DNA of 64,000 nt from Chromohalobacter moromii (GCF_023091865.1 NZ_JAHXDI010000001.1:186001-250000); one strand, 5' to 3'; counted from the stretch's first letter, positions 39,458-47,945 are shown. The notes: a model not told the origin generated them from the letters alone. Numbers and translations are program-made.

Positions 39458-40026
39458 CAGACGTCATCCTTCTGGTGGTCGTTTTGCGAAATCGTATCGC
39501 GGGACACGTGACGGGCCAGATAAAGGCCTTGGCCGATCACGAACAACAGGGTCAGCCCTAGCATGCCGAACAGCTTGAAGTTGACCCAAGTGGCCTCGTC
39601 GTAGGTCTTGAAGACATACACATTGATCGCGCCCAGGGCGATGAAGAACACCACCCAGGCGAGATTGAGGCGCCGCCAGGAGGCGGCGGGGAGCGTGATG
39701 GCTTTGCCCATCATACGCTCCACGAGGGTCTTGCCACCGAACAGCGGCGCGACCAGAAACGCAAAGGCGAACAGCCAGTTGACCACGGTCGGCTTCCATT
39801 GGATGAACGCCGCGTTGTGAAACAGCACGGTCGCTCCGCCCATCACGACGACCAATATCAGGGTCACCAACTGCATCTTTTCCACACGGCGGTAGCGCCA
39901 CCACATGAAGGCGACCTGCAGCAGTGTGGCGGGAATCAGCACCAGGGTAGCGAGCAGAATATCGCCGCTGAAGTGATACACCGCGAAAAACAATACGATG
40001 GGCAGAAAATCCAAGAACATTTTCAT
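39457..40026 (-). CDS. yciB: Inner-membrane septation protein YciB (IspA/IspZ type)
   Basis: The protein has 189 residues and five predicted membrane helices. [10 protein letters not shown] at the start and Lys-Pro-Thr-Val-Val-Asn-Trp and Phe-Gly-Gly-Lys-Thr-Leu-Val-Glu in the middle are family signatures. YciB is linked to cell-envelope integrity and septation. ATG 40026 follows AGGA at nine bases; upstream in-frame codons lack similarity. It is divergent from the PHP-domain gene and coupled to yciI. Confidence 0.92.
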   Translation of the reverse strand: MKMFLDFLPIVLFFAVYHFSGDILLATLVLIPATLLQVAFMWWRYRRVEKMQLVTLILVVVMGGATVLFHNAAFIQWKPTVVNWLFAFAFLVAPLFGGKTLVERMMGKAITLPAASWRRLNLAWVVFFIALGAINVYVFKTYDEATWVNFKLFGMLGLTLLFVIGQGLYLARHVSRDTISQNDHQKDDV

Positions 40027-40130
40027 CGGCGAGCATCCTGTGAGGTGCCGGCGCGGCACGGGAATTGACCCAGCGCGGCGCGAGCGAGCACTATGGCGAG
40101 CCTATTCTGACAAAGACGCCGCACCGCGTC

Positions 40131-41030
40131 ATGCCCATGAGCCAACCCTTACCCCCTTTGCCCGAGACCTTCGAGGCCGATCTTGGGCTCGATCTGCACA
40201 TGCATTCGACCGCCTCCGATGGCGCGCTCTCGCCACAAGCGTTGACCGATGCCTGCCATGCCAAGGGCGTCACGCGATTCTCCCTGACCGATCATGACAC
40301 CGTGGCCGGTGTCACCGAGGCCCAGCGCCATGCTGAAAGCTTAGGCATGCGTTGCCTGGCGGGTAGCGAGTTATCCACCTTGTGGCGTGGCATCGGCATT
40401 CACGTGGTGGCGCTGTTACCCGAGGGTGCCAGCGGTGACCTGTTGTCCGGGCTCGAGGCGCAGGCCCGAGCGCGCGACGCGCGCGCCGAGGAAATCGCCC
40501 GGCGCCTCGAGAAAATCGGCCTCGACGACGCCTTGGCGCGTGCCCGCGAACAGGCCGGCAGCGATCGTCCCCTGGGGCGGCCGGATTTCGCCAAGGCCTT
40601 GGTGGCGGCGGACGTGGTGCCGGACATGCCGACGGCCTTCAAAAAGTATTTGGGCGCCGGTAAGCCCGGTGATGTGAAGACCCATTGGCCGTATCTCAGC
40701 GAAGTGGTCGAATGGATTCGCGACAGTCAGGGCATCGCGGTACTGGCGCATCCGCTGCGCTATCGCCTCACGCATCGCAAGCGCAGCCAACTGCTGGATA
40801 GCTTCCGCGAAGCCGGCGGGGAAGCCGCTGAATTGATCAGCGGTCACCAGAACGCCGACGTGGGGCGCGATCTCGCGCGTCAGCTCGAAGCGCGCGATCT
40901 CATGGGATCGCAAGGTAGTGATTTTCACTATCCCGGCGGCCCGTTGGCACCGGGCGTGATGAGTGCGCCGCCACGCTGTTCGGTGACACCGGTGTGGCGT
41001 CACCCCAGGCTTGCGACATTCGCCGCGTAA
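40131..41030 (+). CDS. rnm: PHP-domain RNase/phosphoesterase (Rnm/YciV family)
   Basis: The protein has 299 residues. The PHP metal motif Asp-Leu-His-Met-His-Ser-Thr-Ala-Ser-Asp-Gly lies near residue 22, with Thr-Asp-His-Asp near residue 54, His-Pro near 206, and Ser-Asp-Phe-His near 266. The E. coli homologue (YciV, RNase AM) acts on short 3'-5' RNA ends and 3',5'-nucleotide bisphosphates. The start is uncertain between ATG 40131 and 40137; no clear ribosome site is seen. It is followed by yciO, the same order as in E. coli. Confidence 0.88.
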   Translation: MPMSQPLPPLPETFEADLGLDLHMHSTASDGALSPQALTDACHAKGVTRFSLTDHDTVAGVTEAQRHAESLGMRCLAGSELSTLWRGIGIHVVALLPEGASGDLLSGLEAQARARDARAEEIARRLEKIGLDDALARAREQAGSDRPLGRPDFAKALVAADVVPDMPTAFKKYLGAGKPGDVKTHWPYLSEVVEWIRDSQGIAVLAHPLRYRLTHRKRSQLLDSFREAGGEAAELISGHQNADVGRDLARQLEARDLMGSQGSDFHYPGGPLAPGVMSAPPRCSVTPVWRHPRLATFAA

Positions 41031-41136
41031 GGTTAATGCTGGGGACGAGGCACACCGTGCGGCCCGGCACCTACGCTACTCAGCACGTTCGGTCCTCGGT
41101 TCTTCCGGTTCATTCTTCCGGCCCAAGGAGGCAGGC

Positions 41137-41757
41137 ATGACCCAGTTCTTTCAGATTCATCCCGACAATCCGCAGAAACGTCTCATCGACCAGACGATCT
41201 CGTTGTTGCGCGGTGGCGGCGTGATCGCTTATCCGACCGATTCGGGCTATGCGCTCGGTTGCTGCCTGGGCGAGAAAAAAGCCATCGAGAAGATCAAGTG
41301 GCTGCGTTCGTTGGATGACAAGCACAACTTCACGCTGGTGTGTTCCGACCTGTCCGAGATCGGCACTTACGCCAAGGTCGATAACGACGTTTTCCGCCTG
41401 CTCAAGGCGCATACGCCGGGGCCGTATACCTTCATTCTCAATGCTACCAACGAGGTGCCGCGCCTGTTGTTGCATCCCAAGCGGCGCTCTATCGGGGTCC
41501 GCGTGCCGGATCACCGCATCAGCCATGCGTTGCTCGCGGCACTGGGCGAGCCGTTGATGAGCGTGACGCTGATTCCCGTCGACGACGATCTGCCGATGAC
41601 CGACCCCGAGGCGATCCGCGAACGTTTCGGCGCGCATCTCGATGCGGTCATCGACGGCGGCGCCTGCCACCTGGACCCGACCACGGTGGTCGATATGCGC
41701 GAGATGCCGCCTACCGTCGTCCGTGAAGGGCGCGGCGACACGACGCCGTTCCAGTAA
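41137..41757 (+). CDS. yciO: YciO (Sua5/YrdC-related) protein
   Basis: The protein has 206 residues. YrdC-fold motifs are Gly-Gly-Val-Ile-Ala-Tyr-Pro-Thr-Asp-Ser near residue 28, Lys-His-Asn-Phe-Thr-Leu-Val near residue 65, and Pro-Gly-Pro-Tyr-Thr-Phe-Ile near residue 92. The pattern Lys-Arg-Arg-Ser-Ile-Gly-Val-Arg-Val-Pro near 112 is typical of YciO rather than TsaC. A role in threonylcarbamoyl-AMP-type chemistry is likely but weaker than for TsaC. AGGAGG lies before ATG 41137. The gene follows rnm. Confidence 0.9.
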   Translation: MTQFFQIHPDNPQKRLIDQTISLLRGGGVIAYPTDSGYALGCCLGEKKAIEKIKWLRSLDDKHNFTLVCSDLSEIGTYAKVDNDVFRLLKAHTPGPYTFILNATNEVPRLLLHPKRRSIGVRVPDHRISHALLAALGEPLMSVTLIPVDDDLPMTDPEAIRERFGAHLDAVIDGGACHLDPTTVVDMREMPPTVVREGRGDTTPFQ

Positions 41758-41780
41758 GCACGGGGCAAGGTGGAAAACTG

Positions 41781-41873
41781 CGGTGACAAGCCTTCGCGAG
41801 GGCGCTATGAACCCTTCCTTGGGCGCTACGTTCGTCATCCATGACGAATGACCCTCGCGCCGGCTTGTCACCG
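41781..41873. repeat. Nested inverted-repeat element between convergent genes
   Basis: The outer arms 41781-41802 and 41852-41873 are complementary over 12 + 8 bases, with one two-base mismatch (TT against CC). Inside lies a second hairpin with eight-base arms and a two-base loop (41831-41848). The inner segment also has a direct repeat of GGGCGCTA (41801-41808, imperfect, and 41821-41828). The element fills most of the 153-base gap between yciO and the K+ channel gene. It resembles a REP doublet or BIME rather than a simple terminator. Confidence 0.7.
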
Positions 41874-41910
41874 GCATGGCTCTCACGAAACGACTATGGT
41901 TTCAGTGCCT

Positions 41911-42792
41911 CTACTGGGAGGCGCCATCTGCCTCGTCTCTCTGGCGGGGGTCCTGGGTGTCTTCGTCGAGCCAGGTGCCGCATTTGCGGCAATATTTGGC
42001 GTCGCGCTCGTGCCCTTCGTGGCCGCAGCCGGGGCAGGCTTCTTCGGAGTAGCGTTCTTCATGGATCGAGCGGATCACTTCCGCCGAGAATACGCCGGTC
42101 GGCACGGCGATGATCGAGTACCCCAGGATCATCATGCACGCGGAAATGAACTGGCCGAGCGGGGTGATCGGTGCGATGTCGCCGTAGCCCACCGTGGTGA
42201 GCGTGACGACGCCCCAGTACATGGCCCGTGGCATGCTGGTGAACCCGGCTTCGGGAGGCTCGATCATGTAGATCAGGGTGCCGAAGACGGTAACGACCAG
42301 CAGCACCGTGAATAGAAACAGCATGATCTTGCGGTAACTGCGCGAAAGCGCCTGTGTCAGCATGCGGCCTTCACCGACGAATTCCATCAGCCGCAACACG
42401 CGAAAGACGCGTAGCGCACGTAGCACGCGCACCACGAGAAGCGACTGGGCGCCGGGTATCAGCAGGCTGAGCCAGGTGGGCAGGATGGAGAGTAGGTCGA
42501 CGATGCCATAGAAGCTCTTCAAGTAGCGCAGCGGGCGTTCCAGGCAATAAAGCCGTACCGCCAGCTCCAATGTGAAAAGCAGCGTGAAGCCCCATTCCAG
42601 CAGATAGAATGTCCCGCCGAAGCGGGCGTGAAGGCTTGGCACGCTATCCACGAATACCACCGCGACGCTGAGTAGAATCAGCGTGATGAGGGCGATGTCG
42701 AAGATCTTCGCGGCCCTTGTGTCGGACTCGAAGATGATGTGGAACAACGTCTTGCGTAGGCCGCTGTTGGCGGGTTCGAAAGGCAGCGTCAA
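41911..42792 (-). CDS. Voltage-gated-type potassium channel with C-terminal zinc ribbon
   Basis: The protein has 293 residues and six membrane segments. S4 shows regularly spaced arginines (Arg-Val-Leu-Arg-Ala-Leu-Arg-Val-Phe-Arg near residue 120), and the selectivity filter Thr-Thr-Val-Gly-Tyr-Gly-Asp lies near residue 202. After S6, a cytosolic tail contains Cys-Pro-Gly-Cys-Gly and, 15 residues later, Cys-Arg-Lys-Cys-Gly, a zinc-ribbon pattern. The start codon is TTG at 42792 after AGGAG; no ATG fits. It probably sets membrane potential or potassium balance. It lies downstream of the CYTH gene on the same strand, 21 bases away. Confidence 0.92.
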   Translation of the reverse strand: MTLPFEPANSGLRKTLFHIIFESDTRAAKIFDIALITLILLSVAVVFVDSVPSLHARFGGTFYLLEWGFTLLFTLELAVRLYCLERPLRYLKSFYGIVDLLSILPTWLSLLIPGAQSLLVVRVLRALRVFRVLRLMEFVGEGRMLTQALSRSYRKIMLFLFTVLLVVTVFGTLIYMIEPPEAGFTSMPRAMYWGVVTLTTVGYGDIAPITPLGQFISACMMILGYSIIAVPTGVFSAEVIRSIHEERYSEEACPGCGHEGHERDAKYCRKCGTWLDEDTQDPRQRDEADGASQ

Positions 42793-42813
42793 AGGTCGGT
42801 CTCCTGCGTTGCG

Positions 42814-43662
42814 TCAGGCAGTGGCGTGGTGCCATGCAGCGAGCCAGTCGCGGCTCATCTCGGGGGTGAGCCAAGTGTCGGGACGCGCGTCGTCGGCGTC
42901 GCGCAAGGCGCTTGCCAGGCGTTGAGCGGCGTTGCCGCCAAGTGCCTGCAAATGATGGCCGGCTCGATGACGGTAGTTCGCATGCCCTGTGTCCTGCCAG
43001 GCATCCAGTGCCTCGAGCGCTGCGTTCCAGTGACTCGGGGCGTCTGCGACGTTGTCGGGGAGTGTCCAGCCGTCATGCAGGGCGGCGCCGCGCTGGGCCT
43101 TGCTGGCATTGGCGGGGCGGAGTGCTACGCCGTCGGCGAGGGAGGCAGCCAGTTGCCATAGGGCCTCGGCGCTGCCTGCCTTGAGCTCGAGCTCCAGCTC
43201 GCGGATCGGTACTTGCCGGTCACCGGCATGAATGGTGCCGATATCCAGCGCCACTTCGATGGTGGCGTCTGCCTCGACGATGTCCCAGCGCTCGCGAGTG
43301 AAGTCGGTGGTGAAGCGCGGGAGGAGTTGGGCGAGATCCGCTGCGTCGATGGTGTCCGGTGCATGCTGGCGGATGCCGTCGATGTCCAGTTCGTCGCCAT
43401 CGATGGGCCATTCCCATTCACCTCGTGCATGCAGGCCGCCCTGGCCGCTGCCCGCCGTCTTGAGGGTCTGCAGGTAGCCGTCGGGTGTGCGGCGAATGCG
43501 CAAGGCGATACGCGCGCGCTCCAGGGCGCGCCCTGGCGTGTCGTAATACGTATTGGCCAACCACGCACGCTGCATGTCGTGGCCCGCGAGTCGCGGATGC
43601 TGGCGCAGCGCATGCGGGCCGCTGGCGCCGAGGGCGAGCTTGAGTTCGATTTCTTGAGCCAT
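42814..43662 (-). CDS. CYTH-domain inorganic triphosphatase with short CHAD-like tail
   Basis: The protein has 282 residues. The CYTH tunnel motif Glu-Ile-Glu-Leu-Lys lies at residue 4, with tunnel-lining patterns Tyr-Tyr-Asp-Thr-Pro near residue 39, Leu-Arg-Ile-Arg-Arg near 53, and Glu-Leu-Glu-Leu-Lys near 160. E. coli YgiF of this type hydrolyses inorganic triphosphate and carries a full CHAD domain; here only about 80 residues follow the CYTH domain, so CHAD is truncated or absent. ATG 43662 is chosen by homology. It is divergent from the DUF47-Pit operon. Confidence 0.85.
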   Translation of the reverse strand: MAQEIELKLALGASGPHALRQHPRLAGHDMQRAWLANTYYDTPGRALERARIALRIRRTPDGYLQTLKTAGSGQGGLHARGEWEWPIDGDELDIDGIRQHAPDTIDAADLAQLLPRFTTDFTRERWDIVEADATIEVALDIGTIHAGDRQVPIRELELELKAGSAEALWQLAASLADGVALRPANASKAQRGAALHDGWTLPDNVADAPSHWNAALEALDAWQDTGHANYRHRAGHHLQALGGNAAQRLASALRDADDARPDTWLTPEMSRDWLAAWHHATA

Positions 43663-43702
43663 GCCGGACCTATTGCGTTGATGACAAGTTGATGAATTTT
43701 CC

Positions 43703-43731
43703 ATGACGCGAAGGGGTGCAGTCACTATACT
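43703..43731 (+). promoter_or_regulatory. Putative promoter of the DUF47-pit operon
   Basis: ATGACG at 43703-43708 and TATACT at 43726-43731 are separated by 17 bases. The first gene starts 36 bases downstream. No clear Pho box was found. Confidence 0.45.
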
Positions 43732-43766
43732 GACGCCGCCATTTCCAACGCATCGAATCTGACATT

Positions 43767-44447
43767 ATGGTGACTTCCAATCCGTTTTCGGCGTTGTTCG
43801 GGCGCTCGCCTTTCGAGCCCTTGCTGGCGCATATAGTCAAGACAAGCGAATGCGCCGAGCGACTCCTGCCGTTTTTCGATGCCACGCAGGCGAGCGACTG
43901 GGACGCCGCTGCCACGCATCGCGAAGCGATTACCGCGCTCGAGCACGAGGCCGATACCCTCAAGACCGAGTTGCGCCTCAATCTTCCCAACAGCATGTTC
44001 CTGCCAGTCTCGCGCTCGGATCTGCTGGAGTTGATCAGCGTACAGGACAAGATCGCCAACAAGGCGCGCGATATCACCGGCATCATGCTGGGCCGCCAGA
44101 TGCAAGTGCCGGAGGCTCTGGCGCCTGCGATGCGCGCCTATCTCGAAACCGCCATTGCCACTGTCGGTCAGGCCCGCAAGGCGCTCGAGGAGCTTCAAGA
44201 GCTGCTTGATTCCGGCTTCGGTCGCAATGTCTCGGATGTCATGCATAACTTCATCCGTGATCTTCACGATCTCGAGCACCAGGCCGACGACCAGCAGGTG
44301 CAGATTCGCCGCCAGCTCTTCCAGCTGGAAGCCGAATTGCCACCGGTCGATGTGATGTTCCTTTACAAGATCATCGAGTGGATCGGTGAGCTGTCCGACC
44401 GCGCCGAGCGCGTCGGCAGTCGTCTTCAAATTCTCACGGCCCGCTGA
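43767..44447 (+). CDS. DUF47 / TIGR00153 phosphate-transport accessory protein (PhoU-like)
   Basis: The protein has 226 residues and is all-helical. The N-terminal Phe-Gly-Arg-Ser-Pro-Phe-Glu-Pro-Leu and repeated acidic helix motifs such as Glu-His-Glu-Ala-Asp near residue 55 and Asp-Leu-Glu-His-Gln-Ala-Asp-Asp near residue 168 are typical metal-binding repeats of PhoU-like proteins. Members pair with Pit carriers and modulate phosphate uptake. The Pit gene follows after 49 bases on the same strand. Confidence 0.9.
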   Translation: MVTSNPFSALFGRSPFEPLLAHIVKTSECAERLLPFFDATQASDWDAAATHREAITALEHEADTLKTELRLNLPNSMFLPVSRSDLLELISVQDKIANKARDITGIMLGRQMQVPEALAPAMRAYLETAIATVGQARKALEELQELLDSGFGRNVSDVMHNFIRDLHDLEHQADDQQVQIRRQLFQLEAELPPVDVMFLYKIIEWIGELSDRAERVGSRLQILTAR

Positions 44448-44496
44448 TGCGGGCCGTGTGATTTTCCGTCTCACGCCAGCCAGATAGAACTTGCCT

Positions 44497-45768
44497 ATGT
44501 CCATCATTGCGCAATACGGCGATGTCTTCATCATTCTCGCCTGCATTTTCGGTTTCTTCATGGCCTGGGGGGTAGGGGCCAACGACGTGGCCAATGCCAT
44601 GGGGACCTCTGTGGGGTCCAAGGCCATTACCATCCGTCAGGCGATTCTCATCGCCGTGGTGTTCGAGTTTCTCGGTGCGTGGCTGGCCGGGGGCCAGGTC
44701 ACCGATACCATCCGTAAGGGCATCATCGACCCCAGTTTGTTATCCGACGATCCGCAATTGCTGATCTACGGCATGCTGGCGTCGTTGCTGGCTGCTGGGG
44801 TGTGGTTGTTCATCGCCTCCATGCGTGGCTGGCCAGTGTCCACGACGCATTCCATCGTCGGTGCCATCGTCGGCTTCGCGGTCGCCGGGCTGGGAGTCGA
44901 CTCCGTGGGCTGGCCCAAGGTCGGCCAGATCGCCGCGAGTTGGGTGGTGTCACCGCTGCTGGCCGGGTCCATCGCCTTTGCATTGTTCAAGTCGGTGCAG
45001 TTCCTGATCTTCGAAAACCACGATCCCTTCGCCGCCGCCAAGCGTTACGTGCCGGGGTATATCTTCCTGGTTGGCTTCATCGTGGCGATGGTCACCCTGG
45101 TCAAGGGGCTCTCCCATATCGGGCTGGAAATGAGCTTTGGTGACAGCCTGTTGGTTGCGATCGGGATCGGCTTGGTGGTGATGGTCGTCGGCATCCTGAT
45201 GGAAAATCGCGTCGACCGCGCCAAACGCAAGCGCGGCAGCTCGGCGTTCGATTTCAACAGCGTCGAACGCGTGTTCGGCGTGCTGATGATGTTTACTGCC
45301 TGCGCCATGGCGTTCGCGCATGGCTCCAACGATGTCGCCAACGCCGTGGGGCCACTGGCGGCGGTCATCAGCGTCGTCGAGTCGAACGGTGACGTCGGTG
45401 GTGCCGCGGCATTGCCGTGGTGGGTGCTGGTGCTGGGCGGCGGCGGTATCGTCGTCGGCTTGATCACCTATGGTCACAAGGTCATCGCCACGGTGGGAAC
45501 GGGAATTACCGAGCTGACGCCGAGTCGCGGTTTCGCGGCGACCCTGGCGGCGGCGACGACCGTCGTCCTGGCTTCGGGAACTGGCTTGCCGGTCTCCACG
45601 ACGCAGACGCTGGTCGGCGCGGTGCTTGGGGTCGGCCTGGCGCGCGGCATTACCGCACTCAACCTGCGCGTGCTGGGCACCATCGTGCTGTCCTGGGTGA
45701 TTACGTTGCCAGCCGGGGCGTTGTTGTCGATCATGTTCTTCTTCATGTTCAAGGGCTTTTTCGGCTAA
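44497..45768 (+). CDS. pitA: Low-affinity inorganic phosphate transporter Pit
   Basis: This inner-membrane carrier has 423 residues. It has about ten helices and two copies of the PiT signature: Gly-Ala-Asn-Asp-Val-Ala-Asn-Ala near residue 25 and Gly-Ser-Asn-Asp-Val-Ala-Asn-Ala near residue 276. It imports phosphate, often as a metal-phosphate complex, with protons. ATG 44497 is preferred over TTG 44491. A strong terminator follows. The upstream DUF47 gene probably controls its activity. Confidence 0.94.
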   Translation: MSIIAQYGDVFIILACIFGFFMAWGVGANDVANAMGTSVGSKAITIRQAILIAVVFEFLGAWLAGGQVTDTIRKGIIDPSLLSDDPQLLIYGMLASLLAAGVWLFIASMRGWPVSTTHSIVGAIVGFAVAGLGVDSVGWPKVGQIAASWVVSPLLAGSIAFALFKSVQFLIFENHDPFAAAKRYVPGYIFLVGFIVAMVTLVKGLSHIGLEMSFGDSLLVAIGIGLVVMVVGILMENRVDRAKRKRGSSAFDFNSVERVFGVLMMFTACAMAFAHGSNDVANAVGPLAAVISVVESNGDVGGAAALPWWVLVLGGGGIVVGLITYGHKVIATVGTGITELTPSRGFAATLAAATTVVLASGTGLPVSTTQTLVGAVLGVGLARGITALNLRVLGTIVLSWVITLPAGALLSIMFFFMFKGFFG

Positions 45769-45797
45769 TACACGACAGGGCATCGGATACGCACGTC

Positions 45798-45830
45798 AGG
45801 CGGGATCGGAGAACACCGGTCCCGCCTTTT
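45798..45830 (+). terminator. Rho-independent terminator of the pit operon
   Basis: The arm AGGCGGGA at 45798-45805 pairs with TCCCGCCT at 45820-45827, extended by TCGG/CCGG-type inner pairs, and four T residues follow. It lies just upstream of argA. Confidence 0.8.
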
Positions 45831-45882
45831 CGTTGCCTCTGATATAGTCAGTGTCTCTTTCTTCCTGCAGCTGGAGCGGGCC

Positions 45883-47196
45883 TTGAACACGCGTTTCCCC
45901 TTCGCCGATTGGTTTCGTAATTCGTCTCCGTATATCAATGCGCATCGCGGGCGTACGTTCGTGGTGCTCATCGAAGGCGAGGCATTGGCATCCGAGCGAT
46001 GGGAGCCACTGCTTCAGGACCTGGCATTGCTGCATACTCTGGGCGTGCGCCTGGTGATGGTCTTTGGCATTCGTCCGCAGGTGGGCGAGGCGCTGAGCGA
46101 GGCGGGGATCGAGCCGCGTCGGATCGAAGGGCGTTGGGTGGCCGATGAGTCGATCATGCGTCATGTCGAACGCATCGCCGCCGAGTTGCGCCTCAAGATC
46201 GAGGCACGCCTCTCGTTGGGGCTACCCAATACGCCGCTGCATGGCGTCGAGCTGACGGTGGTCTCCGGCAATCTAGTGACCGCCAAACCGCTAGGCGTGC
46301 GTGATGGTGTCGACTTCCACCACAGTGGCGAGGTGCGCCGTGTGCGCAGCCAAGCCATCGCCGAGTTACTGGCGAAGGAAACCCTGGTGCTGGTGCCACC
46401 GCTGGGCTATTCGAGTACCGGCGAGGTGTTCGACCTCGACGCGGCCGATGTCGCCCAGCACGTCGCCATGGGGCTAGGCGCCGACAAGCTGATTCTGCTT
46501 GGCGACGCGGCGGGGCTGCACGATGCCAGTGGCATGCTGCAGCGCCAACTGACGCCGTTGGAGGCGGACCCGTTACGGCGTCAGGCTGCGCCGGGCAGCG
46601 AATTGGCGCGGCACCTGGGGGCAGCGTGCGAGGCTGCGCGCCATGGCGTGGCGCGCACTCACCTGCTGACGTGGCACGATCGCGACGCCTTGCTTGGCGA
46701 GCTGTTCACCCGCGACGGGGTGGGGACCATGATCACTCAGCATCGCTACGAGCAGTTGCGCCGCGCGACGCTGGAAGACGTGGGCGGCTTGCTCGAGCTG
46801 CTGCGCCCGCTCGAGGAGCGCGGCATGCTCGTGGCGCGCTCGCGGGAGCGGCTCGAACATCAGATCGACGACTACTGGGTGATCGAACGCGATGGCATGA
46901 TCATCGGTTGCAGTGCCATGCATGCCTACCCCGAAGCGGGTATGGGCGAGCTGGCCTGTGTCGCCGTGCATGGCGATTATCGCGGTGGTGCGCGCGGCGA
47001 TCTGCTATTGGCCGAGGTCGAGCGTGAATCCCGTCGGCGTGGCTACAGCGCCTTGTTTGCTCTCACCACCCATACGACGCATTGGTTCCTCGAGCACGGT
47101 TTTCGACTCGACGGTCTTGAGGTACTGCCACACCTGCGGCGCGACTCCTATAATCATGCGCGCCAATCCAAGGTGTTGCTCAAACCCCTCGGTTAA
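45883..47196 (+). CDS. argA: N-acetylglutamate synthase ArgA
   Basis: The protein has 437 residues. An amino-acid-kinase domain (about 1-290) carries the arginine-feedback site, and a GNAT acetyltransferase domain (about 295-437) contains Val-Ala-Val-His-Gly-Asp-Tyr-Arg-Gly-Gly-Ala-Arg-Gly near residue 363 for acetyl-CoA. It catalyses the first step of arginine synthesis. It matches E. coli ArgA throughout: Ser-Pro-Tyr-Ile-Asn-Ala-His-Arg-Gly near residue 15 and His-Ser-Gly-Glu-Val-Arg-Arg near 147. It starts with TTG at 45883 after GGAG; no upstream ATG fits. A GC-rich hairpin without a T run follows the stop (about 47212-47236). Confidence 0.95.
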   Translation: MNTRFPFADWFRNSSPYINAHRGRTFVVLIEGEALASERWEPLLQDLALLHTLGVRLVMVFGIRPQVGEALSEAGIEPRRIEGRWVADESIMRHVERIAAELRLKIEARLSLGLPNTPLHGVELTVVSGNLVTAKPLGVRDGVDFHHSGEVRRVRSQAIAELLAKETLVLVPPLGYSSTGEVFDLDAADVAQHVAMGLGADKLILLGDAAGLHDASGMLQRQLTPLEADPLRRQAAPGSELARHLGAACEAARHGVARTHLLTWHDRDALLGELFTRDGVGTMITQHRYEQLRRATLEDVGGLLELLRPLEERGMLVARSRERLEHQIDDYWVIERDGMIIGCSAMHAYPEAGMGELACVAVHGDYRGGARGDLLLAEVERESRRRGYSALFALTTHTTHWFLEHGFRLDGLEVLPHLRRDSYNHARQSKVLLKPLG

Positions 47197-47284
47197 ACGC
47201 CTGCCCTGTGCCGCCGCTCAACGGCAAGGCGGCATCGATACTCGCCCGTCCGGCGGCATGCAGTGTCGCTCCTACCTGATGGGG

Positions 47285-47302
47285 TGTCTCCAAAGGGAGA
47301 CG
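47285..47302 (+). promoter_or_regulatory. Candidate GlrR binding site
   Basis: TGTC-N10-GACG matches seven of eight specified bases of the enterobacterial GlrR consensus TGTC-N10-GACA. It lies about 170 bases before the sigma-54 promoter, a normal distance for an enhancer. A weaker copy (TGTC-N10-GATG) lies directly upstream at 47264-47281. The glrR gene is 3 kb downstream. Confidence 0.55.
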
Positions 47303-47473
47303 TGATAAATATATGTTTTTGCTGGTATTTTTTTATATCGGCGAAAGAACGTTGGTAAGTGGCGACATTATGAAGGCCAAAATGCCCTCCATTCTCGATG
47401 TGATCGCCTGTCGTGCAGATTTGGCCTATAGGTGGTGATTTTAAGTCCATGTTTTTAAACGTTTTTTAAAAAA

Positions 47474-47490
47474 TTGGCACGGCTATCGCA
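47474..47490 (+). promoter_or_regulatory. Sigma-54 promoter
   Basis: TTGGCACG-N4-TCGCA has the invariant GG at 47476-47477 and GC at 47488-47489 with exactly ten bases between, and it differs from the consensus at a single base. An AT-rich stretch lies just upstream. Transcription would start near 47501, inside the non-coding region upstream of glrK. Confidence 0.75.
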
Positions 47491-47500
47491 ATATATAGGG

Positions 47501-47945
47501 CGAGCAACGGGAAACGGTTCAATACGGCTCGAACCGTTTCTCGATCAATCAAGCCAGGGCGTTTCGACCACAACCCTGTGCGCAATGTCCCGGCTAGATT
47601 GATCAGCGTCTGCTCCACGCGATGTGTGACTTAGGTTGCGATGAGACGGGTACCGCCTACGGGCATGGAAAGGTACCAAAAGGGCAAGGATGCTCAGGCA
47701 TGGATGCCACCCCTTCGGGGGCTAACTTCGCCGCGCCGCCCTTGGCGACGCGGCACACGAAACGAAGTGGCGGCTGCGCCGTCAACATGAGGGCCTTTTC
47801 CTGGCAATGTATGGACCTCATGGCTTCGTGGGCTTTCGAGCCCCTCGATCACTCTCGAGAATTCAGCCAGGTGGATGTTCGAGAGTGTTCACTTGACCCT
47901 TCAGTTCCCTGCGTACCTTGGGCCGGACTTCCGGCCCATTTTTTT
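47501..47945 (+). ncRNA. Putative sigma-54-dependent structured small RNA upstream of glrK
   Basis: From the predicted start the transcript folds into a perfect ten-base-pair hairpin (47511-47520 with 47531-47540). It then forms a long stem of 8 + 4 pairs with one mismatch (47543-47555 with 47592-47604). A GC-rich hairpin lies near 47731-47757, and a strong terminator ends at 47945. No convincing protein is encoded; the longest frame (47622-48086) crosses the terminator and resembles nothing. In enterobacteria the sRNA gene glmY occupies this place, driven by sigma-54 and GlrR. Sequence identity to GlmY was not seen, so function is inferred from position. The mature 3' end may be shorter. Confidence 0.55.
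47917..47945 (+). terminator. Strong Rho-independent terminator upstream of glrK
   Basis: A perfect eight-base stem, TGGGCCGG with CCGGCCCA, encloses a four-base loop and is followed by nine T residues (47937-47945). No protein gene ends nearby on this strand, which supports a non-coding transcript ending here. The gap on to glrK (47946-48128) holds a TTATCC/GGATAA dyad at 48070-48086. Confidence 0.9.

Noticed and set aside
47212-47236. Terminator of argA
   Set aside because: The GCCGCC hairpin has no T run and a long loop, so it was left as a remark in the gene entry.
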